Shown: positions 23,737-32,100 of the stretch, piece by piece
Layout of the letters: each line of letters starts with the position of its first letter
How positions within the stretch are numbered: the stretch's first letter is position 1
Origin: DATNFP01 sp035606335
GTDB lineage: Bacteria; Bacteroidota; Bacteroidia; Chitinophagales; Chitinophagaceae
DNA length: 36,682 nucleotides
Assembly: GCA_035606335.1 (NCBI GenBank)
Contig: DATNFP010000073.1
Coordinates: 1-36,682, forward strand
Direction: 5' to 3'
The notes under the pieces: generated by a model
What the model saw: the letters and a program-made list of their open reading frames with translations, nothing else
Databases searched by the model: none
Told to the model about the DNA's origin: nothing
Made by a program: the position numbers and the translations under genes

Positions 23737-23798
23737 ATTGTCAAAAAAATCAGTACAAAATTGACAATAATTTTGACAATTCCATATTTTTTGACAAT
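23737..23798. promoter_or_regulatory. Cluster of TTGACAAT words upstream of the imuA fragment
   Basis: TTGACAAT occurs at 23761-23768, 23773-23780 and 23791-23798, and its inverse ATTGTCAA at 23737-23744. Four copies in 62 bp just before the imuA start suggest operator sites of a repressor (LexA-like or phage-type), possibly overlapping the promoter. The motif identity is not established. Confidence 0.4.
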
Positions 23799-23877
23799 AA
23801 TTAAACTTAAACCACCATATTCAGCTCCATAAGAGCAGTAACTACTTAATAATCAGCGTTATCCCTGAAAAATAATA

Positions 23878-25494
23878 TTATGGATTATAAAGAATTTTAT
23901 AACTGTTCGCTGAAGTTTCATCTAAAATTCTTATAAAATATAATCCAGCAGGCTGATTATCAAAATATAATTGCCTTTTTAGCCCAGAGATATTTTGACG
24001 TACATTGATTTCCTGCCCAAGTTCATTGAATACCTTCATCATAGCATTTTCATGCTCTATCGGTATAATTACATTCACTATCGCATTAGTATGTGTTGGA
24101 TACACTATAAAATTATTATTACTGCTTTTATTCTGGATTATTGTAGGTTTTATGATCTTACTTGTATCTTTAATCTTTACGATCCAATAATCATCATATC
24201 CGGTTGGGTCGTGCACGTCTCCATCATCATCGGGTTCACTTGTGTAACCGGTCATAATATAGCAGCTGTCTGCAGTTAGCTGAATGTCAGTATTTACCTC
24301 TATACCAACCCCTCCAAATGAATTCTCCCATTCCAATTTTCCTGTATCGTTAAGTTTTACGACCCAATAATCATGACTCAATACACCGGGACTTTCATGG
24401 TGCCCGGTAACTTCGCTATCATCAGATGTACTTGTACCACTTACAATGTATCCGCTATCTGACGTTTGCCTGATGGCAACAGCTTGGTCCATACTACTTC
24501 CACCATAACATTTTTGCCATAATATATTCCCAGTATCATTGAATTTTACTATCCAATAATCAAACCATCCATGATTACCTGTTACCTGACCATCGTTTGA
24601 GCCCGTGTACCCAGCAACAACATAATTTCCGTCAATAGTTTGCATAACAGAAAATGCCCTATCTTCATCTGAGCCTCCAAAGCATTTTTGCCAAAGCAAT
24701 TTCCCAGTATCATTTAATTTTAAAACCCAATAGTCATAGTCCCCGTGATTCCCTGAAATGTCTCCGTCTGTTGATCTTGTGAACCCAGCCGCTATATAAC
24801 CGTGATCCTTTGTTTGCTGAATCGAATACAATTGATCATCATTAGTACCACCATATGTCTTTTGCCACTCAATTCTTCCTGAATCTGTTAATTTTACAAT
24901 CCAATAATCAAAGTCCCCATGATAAACACCTGATACATCACCATCATTTGAAGAGGTTATACATGCAACAATATAGCCATTGTCGCTAGTTTGTTGGATT
25001 GAGAATCCATAGTCGTCACTTGTCCCGCCCAATGACTTTTGCCACTGAATGCCTCCAGTATCATTTAGTTTGACTACCCACGCATCATATCCTCCATGAT
25101 TTCCTACGATATCTCTATCATTCGAATTGGAAAAGCCGACAAAAATGCTTCCGCTGTCTCTGGTTTGTATAATACTTTCTGCTTCATCATCTCCAGAACC
25201 TCCTAATATTCTAGACCAAACCATCCGACCCGTATCGTTTATTTTTATTATCCAATTATCATACCCACCATGATTTGCTGAAAAAAAAGAATCTGTGCTA
25301 AGGCTATCTGTTTCTAGACCTGCTACAAGAAATCCTCTATCAAAAGTGGGACTGATACTATTTGCTTGTTCGGTTGCTTCACCTCCATAACATTTTGCCC
25401 ATACGATATATGGAGCAGACTGACCGAAGGAAGTTATGGCTCTAGTAATGAGAAAAAAGATGCCTAAGCCTATTTGATATTTTTTGCCATACAT
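23878..25494 (-). CDS. Secreted seven-repeat beta-propeller-like protein with T9SS sorting domain
   Basis: The signal peptide (GLGIFFLITRAITSFGQ) is followed by seven units of about 58 residues, each with a core FDYWIVKLNDTG and a W.K..GG...D.A.SI.QT..GYIVAG link. This pattern is typical of seven-blade propellers of Bacteroidota surface proteins. Within units, DGDVSGNHG-type loops are rich in Asp and Gly and could bind calcium. The last about 80 residues form a T9SS type A domain (FIVYPTHTNAIVNVI, VFNELGQEI, QPAGLYFIRI, SYKILYNP). It is therefore a secreted or surface-attached protein of unknown ligand. It lies downstream of the RHS immunity pair on the same strand but after a 58-bp gap, and is not clearly part of that operon. 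Confidence 0.85.
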   Translation of the reverse strand: MYGKKYQIGLGIFFLITRAITSFGQSAPYIVWAKCYGGEATEQANSISPTFDRGFLVAGLETDSLSTDSFFSANHGGYDNWIIKINDTGRMVWSRILGGSGDDEAESIIQTRDSGSIFVGFSNSNDRDIVGNHGGYDAWVVKLNDTGGIQWQKSLGGTSDDYGFSIQQTSDNGYIVACITSSNDGDVSGVYHGDFDYWIVKLTDSGRIEWQKTYGGTNDDQLYSIQQTKDHGYIAAGFTRSTDGDISGNHGDYDYWVLKLNDTGKLLWQKCFGGSDEDRAFSVMQTIDGNYVVAGYTGSNDGQVTGNHGWFDYWIVKFNDTGNILWQKCYGGSSMDQAVAIRQTSDSGYIVSGTSTSDDSEVTGHHESPGVLSHDYWVVKLNDTGKLEWENSFGGVGIEVNTDIQLTADSCYIMTGYTSEPDDDGDVHDPTGYDDYWIVKIKDTSKIIKPTIIQNKSSNNNFIVYPTHTNAIVNVIIPIEHENAMMKVFNELGQEINVRQNISGLKRQLYFDNQPAGLYFIRILDETSANSYKILYNP

Positions 25495-25552
25495 ATTTTC
25501 AGCACTTAGTGTTTATTAAATACAATATCCTGTTAAACCATTGATCTACTAC

Positions 25553-25762
25553 CTAATCTTCAAATAACCATTGAGAAGGCCGCTCTCCTATATCTGTAAT
25601 TTCAAGGTTATTCACATTTATTAACGTTAAAAGAGAACCTTCTGGTAAGTAATTTACTCTTAATAATAGTTGTTCATTTTCGTGAATGGCATAAAAGAAT
25701 ATATCATTTGAATGAACGCATTTCCATTTTATTTTGGTATTTATTAATGAATTATTATCCAT
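25553..25762 (-). CDS. Small protein, tandem paralogue 2 (candidate immunity protein)
   Basis: I place the start at ATG 25762 (69 aa), matching the start of its neighbour; the frame continues to 25828 but the extra residues overlap the neighbour's end. MDNNSLINTKIKWKC, FFYAIHENEQLLLRVNYL and NNLEITDIGERPSQWLFED align with the neighbour at 25818, about 45 percent identical by eye. The strand-rich, soluble, signal-less protein is of a size usual for immunity proteins. Tandem copies directly downstream of an orphan RHS tip suggest duplication of an immunity gene, perhaps with divergence towards different toxins. Confidence 0.6.
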   Translation of the reverse strand: MDNNSLINTKIKWKCVHSNDIFFYAIHENEQLLLRVNYLPEGSLLTLINVNNLEITDIGERPSQWLFED

Positions 25763-25817
25763 TGCTTTTTTTACTAAAGTAGCTTGAAAAATCTTGAACA
25801 AATGAAGTTGACCACTA

Positions 25818-26021
25818 CTACCTTTCAAATGACCATTGAATGGGCTTTTCTTCTATGTCTGTAATTTCTAAACCATTTATTAGAGTATAAATTGGTTCGT
25901 CTGGAAAATTATTTAGTCTTAATATTAATCGCCTTTTCTCATAGTCAGCATAAAAATATCCCTTACTCAAAGGAATTCGTTTCCAGTGTATTTTGGTTTT
26001 AACAAGAAAATTGTTATCCAT
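25818..26021 (-). CDS. Small protein, tandem paralogue 1 (candidate immunity protein of the orphan RHS tip)
   Basis: The start ATG 26021 lies 6 bp after the stop of the RHS orphan tip, the spacing of a toxin-immunity pair. The 67-aa protein (MDNNFLVKTKIHWKRI, FYADYEKRRLILRLNNFPDE, NGLEITDIEEKPIQWSFER) is acidic to neutral, strand-rich, and lacks a signal peptide, so it is probably cytoplasmic. Position and size make an immunity role likely, but no motif proves it. Its twin follows after 55 bp. Confidence 0.62.
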   Translation of the reverse strand: MDNNFLVKTKIHWKRIPLSKGYFYADYEKRRLILRLNNFPDEPIYTLINGLEITDIEEKPIQWSFER

Positions 26022-26027
26022 ACCATT

Positions 26028-26943
26028 CTATTTTTTTTGTATTCCTAATTGTTGATTAACTGTTTCATTACTCCTTTGAGAGGCATCAATGATACCCTGA
26101 TAATCTACTTTCCCGTCTTTATCTGTATATTTTTTCAATGTCTCTTCCCAAGTCATGTTTGGACGAGTATCATACAACTCAGCAGCCTTTGTTCGATCCG
26201 ACATTAATTCTCTGGCTGTTGTTCTAAATGTGCCTGCTTTGCCTGTGTTTCTAAACTAGCGGTTTTATCTATAAGACCAGGAATCTTGGTTTCTTGAGTT
26301 AAATACCATTGTCTTGCCCCTAAATCAGATAATGTTCCAAATTTTGGTATCGCCTCTCGAAAAATTGCTGCTACCCCGCTACTTCCTTTGGTCAAAGCCA
26401 TTGCAAAAGCAACGTGTCCAGTAAATGCGCCCCAATCTGAAGATCCCCAATTAGGAATATTTTTCACCTGTTTAATGGTACTTTGGATAACTTGATATCT
26501 AAGTTGATCATTTTCACTCATATGGCTAGAAACATCTGGAACAGCCATCAAATCGAATAAGTCTAACGCATTTGAATACGTTTCTGCTTTACCCAACGAT
26601 TTAAAATCATTTACAAAAGCATTTTTTGCGCTATTCAGGAATGTAAATTCCATATTAGCTGTTTTTATCAATGTTTTGTCATCTGGATGTGATGCAGCAA
26701 GGCCAGGCCCCCAAACAAATTCAAGTCCTTCAAGATCTTTACCATCAATAACCCTATCTTCAGCAAAATTGTATGGCGCATTCCATGGATATTTTTTAAA
26801 TAGTGGATCAGTCGACCAAAATCGGCCTAATCGCGGATCATATTCTCTAAACTTATAATCATAGTGATTGCCGACTCCCGCGATTTCATCATCCCTTTCT
26901 TGTCTGTTAAACCCGTAACGGTAAGCATCCCATTTATTACAAA
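26028..26943 (-). pseudogene. Orphan RHS C-terminal tip with unknown toxin domain, frameshifted
   Basis: Directly after the 262-residue lipoprotein stop (26946) the frame opens with RHS-core sequence: CNKWDAYRYGFNRQERDDE, EYDPRLGRFWSTDPLFKKYP and NFAEDRVIDGKDLEG. It has no ATG. A variable domain follows (LEFVWGPGLAASHPDDKT to RQWYLTQETKIPGLIDKTAS). Here the frame runs to TAA at 26206. The other frame continues as natural coding sequence: FRNTGKAGTFRTTARELMSD, LYDTRPNMTWEETLKKYTD and IIDASQRSNETVNQQLGI, ending at 26028. Adding one T at the T run near 26253 would restore one protein of about 300 residues. This is the classical displaced rhsCT module of polymorphic-toxin loci. The toxin activity is not recognisable. 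Confidence 0.72.
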
Positions 26944-26945
26944 TT

Positions 26946-27728
26946 TTATTTTTCTAATTCTGTCTTAAATTCTCGAACTATGGCTGTACTATCCTTTAAA
27001 TATACTTTAGCGTAATACTTGTACCCAGAAACAAATTTGTGATCAAAAACAGCCCAATATGTCGTGTCTGTTTTCGTTAATCCAATAGTAAAGCTTTGAT
27101 ATGGCTTTCCCTTTTTCTCGATTGCATAATGAAATTCCTCTTGATAATTAGGAACAGGAGATAATTCAACACCCAAGTTTCCCGACTTTAGCCCTATAGC
27201 TCTTATAAATGGGGATCCCGTATCGCTTATATATTTACCTTGTTTATTATAATCAATTTTAATAACTCTTACCCCATCATTATCATACCATTTAAAAGTT
27301 TTAATTCTTCTATTTCGATGATACTCATACGCATCATCATAAGGCTTTCCCATTCTATACTTATAAATCGAAAAAGTATCGCCATTGGGGTAAAAACTTA
27401 TAGAATTTCCATCCATTGTACCCAATTTGTACTCAGTAATCTTTCCTAAGCGATCTTCATCATCATAATATTTAGCTGAACCATTGAGTTTGCCTGACTC
27501 ATAACTCTCGTCAATTTTTACTCCTCCATTTCTATAGTATTCTATACAATGACCGAATAAAATAGTATCCTTTGAAAGAACTTTATATGATTCCTTTTTC
27601 CAAAGCTGATTATTATCATAAAATGTTTCATGAATTAAAAAATTCCTTTCCTGAAACCATTCATTGTGCCGATTAGTGCAACCAGCTAACCAAATAAAAG
27701 CAAGCATCATCCATAATGTTGATTTCAT
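26946..27728 (-). CDS. Lipoprotein with YwqK/MORN-like strands
   Basis: ATG 27728 starts the lipoprotein signal MKSTLWMMLAFIWLAGC; the frame also opens at GTG 27734. The mature protein has repeated aromatic strands typical of YwqK/MORN-type units (GHCIEYYRNGGVKIDESYE, GKLNGSAKYYDDEDRLGKIT, GNSISFYPNGDTFSIYKY) and a beta-rich C-terminal domain (FTIGLTKTDTTYWAVFDH). Proteins with such repeats are annotated as YwqK-family antitoxins in RHS loci. It follows the related lipoprotein by 7-13 bp and directly precedes the orphan tip, so it belongs to the same operon. An envelope-located immunity or accessory role is inference. Confidence 0.65.
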   Translation of the reverse strand: MKSTLWMMLAFIWLAGCTNRHNEWFQERNFLIHETFYDNNQLWKKESYKVLSKDTILFGHCIEYYRNGGVKIDESYESGKLNGSAKYYDDEDRLGKITEYKLGTMDGNSISFYPNGDTFSIYKYRMGKPYDDAYEYHRNRRIKTFKWYDNDGVRVIKIDYNKQGKYISDTGSPFIRAIGLKSGNLGVELSPVPNYQEEFHYAIEKKGKPYQSFTIGLTKTDTTYWAVFDHKFVSGYKYYAKVYLKDSTAIVREFKTELEK

Positions 27729-27741
27729 TGTCACTTACAAA

Positions 27742-28455
27742 CTAGCCATTTTTAAAAAATAATGGTTTGTTATAATAAATTGAGCTATCTGATGCTTTAT
27801 CATGTACCTCCAGCCAAATATCGATTTTTTTCCATGGCTTAATCTTATCTATTGGCTTTGGTTTATTGTCGAAGAAAACCCTTTGAACAAAACTAACGTA
27901 TTTATCTTTCCCAAAAACATAACCTCTTTTATTTGAGTCTTGCAATATGTATAATGATGTAACACAATCCGGTGGATTAGGATAATAAATTATTATTTCC
28001 ATAGTCGCGTTTGGTTTAAGTTCTAAAGTCTTCGTATTAAGCTCAGAGAGAAACCCTTTAAAAAATATTTCGCCATTAACGCTAATTAACTTACCAGACT
28101 CGCTGTATGTTCTTTCATAGAAATTGTTACTGTTTACATCGTTTATGAATAAATAATCTTTAATTCTGCCGTTTTTATAATACTCAGTATTCTCGAAAAC
28201 CTGTTTGCCTTTATAATAAGTATAAATTGCTTGAATAGATGTTGAATTACTATATCTGCGAAATGTTATACTATCAATATTATAAATAGTATCCACAAAA
28301 GTGATTTTCTGTAACTCTTGACCTATAAAAATGCTGTCCCCAACGTGTTCACCTTTTTTATTGTAAAATGCAGAAACATGTGCTGTCTTATTATTACAGG
28401 AAACAAGACTTATTATTGTTGTCAAAAACATTAATGCTCTAATTGCTTTCTTCAT
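27742..28455 (-). CDS. Lipoprotein with YwqK/MORN-like strand, next to the RHS gene
   Basis: The start ATG 28455 is 8 bp after the RHS stop. The signal peptide MKKAIRALMFLTTIISLVSC carries a lipobox with Cys20. The mature part has KGEHVGDSIFIG, KQVFENTEYYKNGRIKDY and GKLISVNGEIFFKGF (MORN-like), then a beta-rich region (TMEIIIYYPNPPDC, KPWKKIDIWLEVHD). Proteins with this layout commonly follow RHS genes, and the spacing suggests it is the immunity partner of the RHS C-terminus. A lipoprotein immunity would act against a toxin with an envelope target or block delivery there; this is inference. Confidence 0.65.
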   Translation of the reverse strand: MKKAIRALMFLTTIISLVSCNNKTAHVSAFYNKKGEHVGDSIFIGQELQKITFVDTIYNIDSITFRRYSNSTSIQAIYTYYKGKQVFENTEYYKNGRIKDYLFINDVNSNNFYERTYSESGKLISVNGEIFFKGFLSELNTKTLELKPNATMEIIIYYPNPPDCVTSLYILQDSNKRGYVFGKDKYVSFVQRVFFDNKPKPIDKIKPWKKIDIWLEVHDKASDSSIYYNKPLFFKNG

Positions 28456-28463
28456 ATGTATAT

Positions 28464-29171
28464 TTATTGATGGAACTGTTCCAAATTCTCAACGTTAGTA
28501 TTGTCTTTTGTGATTCCTTTTCCTGCGGTATCATTGGGGTTTATTTCTTCATGAGTTTCTTTATTTCTGTATTCCCCACATGATGAACATTGATCAAATT
28601 TCTTGGCTTCCTTCTTACCGCCAGCATCTACATTGATGATTCCTGCTTTGTCTGGATCTGTAGCCATATCTTTACCGAGATCTACGGAATTATTCAAATC
28701 CTCAAGTGCTTCGATAGGATCTGTAGGTTGTGTTCTACCGAATGCCATCAAAGCCTTCATAGTTCTCAATATCGTTCCGGCATCGACATTACGACTGCCG
28801 AGTCCTGCATTTTTGTTGAAGCGTTGCTCATCCCCTCCTTCACCATCAGTGGTAACTAAATGCCAGCCGCCTTCAATCGAGCCATTTTCTTTTACACGGC
28901 TATCCTTAACAGGCGGAGTCCATTCCAATGTTACAGTTTTATCATATTCCGTTGAACCGTTCTGTCTTTGTTTATACACATCCACATTGAATACTCTTTT
29001 CTCTGGATAAGAAACATAAGGCGCTCTCAATTCCATACTATTAAAGGTTTCATCCCACGGCGCTTGCCAGTGGTCTATTTTTGCCTCACCTTTTATCTCC
29101 TTAAAGGATGTGACTCTCATTTTATTTTTATCGTCGATGGTAACTGCCACTGAATAGTGGTGCTCCGATTG
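28464..29171 (-). other. Variable C-terminal (toxin) domain of the RHS protein, 235 residues
   Basis: Everything after MIDVAG differs from the core style. The domain opens with a strand-rich part (HHYSVAVTIDDKNKMRVTSF, RVFNVDVYKQRQNGSTEYD), a Trp/Gly segment (GGWHLVTTDGEGGDEQRF), a helix (TILRTMKALMAFGRTQP) and ends with a CSSCGEYRNKETHEEINPND zinc-knuckle-like pair plus acidic tail. I recognise no toxin family. The partner immunity is probably the lipoprotein at 27742. Confidence 0.55.
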
Positions 29172-32100
29172 CCCGGCGACGTCTATCATGACTGTAGGCT
29201 TATCTCCAGCGAATAAATATGGGGAATAGTATGGAAATTTCTTAGTCAGTGGGTCAGGAGTTCTAAACCTACCTATTCTTGTGTCTAATCCTCTATCTCC
29301 AAAATCTAGGCTATTCCCTATCCCCGCATATTCATTATCCTTGAGCTTACCATTAAAACCATAACGATATGAATCTTTATTGTTATTACAAACATTAGTA
29401 GCAACAGTTCCCTGCACAAGAATAGTATAGCTGAAAACAGCAGTAGTGCAGGTAAGCGTACCACTGGTAGCTGATATTGAAGTAACCTTAAAGAGTGTGC
29501 TGTTGCTTGCTGCCGTATAAACAAGAGGAATGTTGCCTGCCTGTGCTATAGTTGTTCCGGTGAGTACGGCTTGAGTAGTTCCATCCAACACCTGTACACT
29601 GTAGCTTGTCCCCGTAACACCGCTTACCCCTAACGTTGTAGTATAAGTAGCTCCTGCTACCGATGTGTTTGCCCATGACATCCCATCTCCAGTATGTGTG
29701 GTGCTTAACCTCGCTCCGGGGGAGAGGTAGGTTACCGTGCCACTGCCTATGGTCGTAATGCCACACGGCTGGCAGCTGGTGCCTAATGGGTAGCTGCCGC
29801 TCACTGTCTGTGGCACCCATCCTGTTTCTGTTACTATTTCGCAGTGAGTAGAAGTGTCTACATTGTACCTGCCCGGCATGAGCATTCCATATGGGAAATA
29901 ATCATAAATAGCCTCAGGGGAAGCTACATAATGGTCTATTGTTCCATCTGCGTTAAGGTCCTTTCCCCTGCGCTTATCTGTGATAGTTGCCAGCACATCT
30001 CCGAGATGATCATCCAACTCATATTGTTTTTGTCCTTCCTGGTGCTGGACACTCAGGCTGCCCAGGTATGGATTGCCATAAAGATTAGTGCTATCGGTGG
30101 CAATATCATCCTGATATTCTTCACTATACCATGGGTTGCGGTTGTACAACCGTAAAGTGTCCGTGGTGGGTGAGCTTCCATAAGTCCATGCAGCAGAAAT
30201 TTGAGTCGGGTAATAAGTTTTAGCTCCTATCCTACTGCTGCCATAGATATCATGTTCAGCAAGATAGAACGTCTGGCTTGTTGGTGACACCTCAACGGGC
30301 AATGCGCTGTAAGGTATGCTCATGGTGCTGCTGAGAGCTGATACATAGCCTACATAGCTCAGTCCCGGAACCGCTGCCACAGCCGTATCTATTGTATGGT
30401 CGCCGCTGGCATCATCCAATGCGTTCACATAGGTAATAGGACTGGCGTTATAAGGTATTTGCAGCAGAGATGCCGTTGTGTTCACAGCTCTCAGTTCTGC
30501 CGCAGCTCCTGTCCATTGGTCAAAGAACGGTTCCACATTGGTTGGATTGCCATAGGTGCTCAGCACATTCTGTATTACCGGCAATAATTGTCCGCCGGTA
30601 CCTACATAATACGATTCACTATAAACAGTGCTGTTGTAAGCAAGCAGGTTTAAAAACTGCTGCATCTGGGTAGGATTCGAGCTATACAGGTTTTTCCAAT
30701 CTGTTGCAATGGCCGTTGGCGACATGCCCTCGAGTGCTACCTGTACATTTGCCGCAGTGGTATTGCAGTTGGCATTAGGCGCTACTCCTACCATTGATGC
30801 AAACTGGTTCATCAGGTTGTTATTGCCGGTAGAGCACATGATCTCCAGCACGGTTGTTTGTGTAGTCGTGTTCGGGTCGCTGAACAATGCCGCCGTAAGC
30901 GTCTGTGCAAGTCCTATGTTATTGGCTGCAAACATAGCCTGGTAGGCAGGGCCCAGCACAGGATGCGGAGTAGCTTCGTAAGTGCCGAGTGGCACTACCC
31001 AGCCGGAGCTTCCTGTTAGCATGTTCTGGTAGATGGCGCTGCTGGCGCTCATAAAGTAGCTCGGCGGATGGTTTAGCTCTGAAGTGGTAAAAGTACCATT
31101 ATATTGGCTGGATTTAATGACCTGCGTCTGAAATGCGCCGATGGACGCATAATTCGGGATGAAGAACCCGCTATTGAGTGAGTGTCCCGGACTAGTGCCA
31201 CCGATATAAGTGCGTGCCGCGTCGTCCACCGGTATCACCCATCCTGATGGTGTAAGTGGCGCGTCCTTATAGGTATAATTCTCATGATAGATAGCCAGGA
31301 TATTGCCTTGAAGGTCCCGCACGTAATAATCATTGTTTTGCGTTTCCGGAACGGATCCTGTATCGTTAATCTGCGTAAAATATTTGGCCACGCGGTTGCC
31401 GGCTCCATCGTAGACAAAGGTCATATTGTTATCGGCAGTCCTGTTCGAAGTGCTGGTCAGCTTGTTGTATAGATTCCATGTCAATGTGTCCTGCCCGCTC
31501 ACCTGGTCCTTTATCATATTACCTGTAGGATCATAGAGATATCGGCTCCTGGTGCTGTCGGTATATTGCTGTATGTCGTTGCTGTAATTATTGGGGCTCT
31601 GGTCTGTCACCTGCCGCAGCATGTTATTGGGAATGGTGTACGGATAAAAATAAGCGAGGCTGTCCATCAGCACAGGTGTACTTTTTGTACCATTTGTGGC
31701 AACGCTATTGCCATAGCGAACCAGCTGCTTCAGGTTGCCATCGTTATCATACTGATAGGTATTATGATAGTCATTCAACCCGCTTATCGTTTGGTTCACG
31801 GCATTAATGGTAGCATAGTTGGCGCTATTGATGCGGTTGAGCTGGTCGTACACATATTGTTTGTTCAGACGAACCAGATTGTTAATAGCTACAGTCTGCC
31901 TTGCAATGTTACCGTTATAAAGGCTTAACGTCGGTGCAGCTACATGCGTTTGTGACGCTCCCAATATATTCGAGTAGTCACCATTAAAATAATCGATAGA
32001 ACCGGCAACAATATCTTTGGGAACGAGATAGCCTGTATCCAGCCCCATATCCATAGTGCCATTCAAGGTATCACTATTGACCTGTTTCAACCATCCCTGT

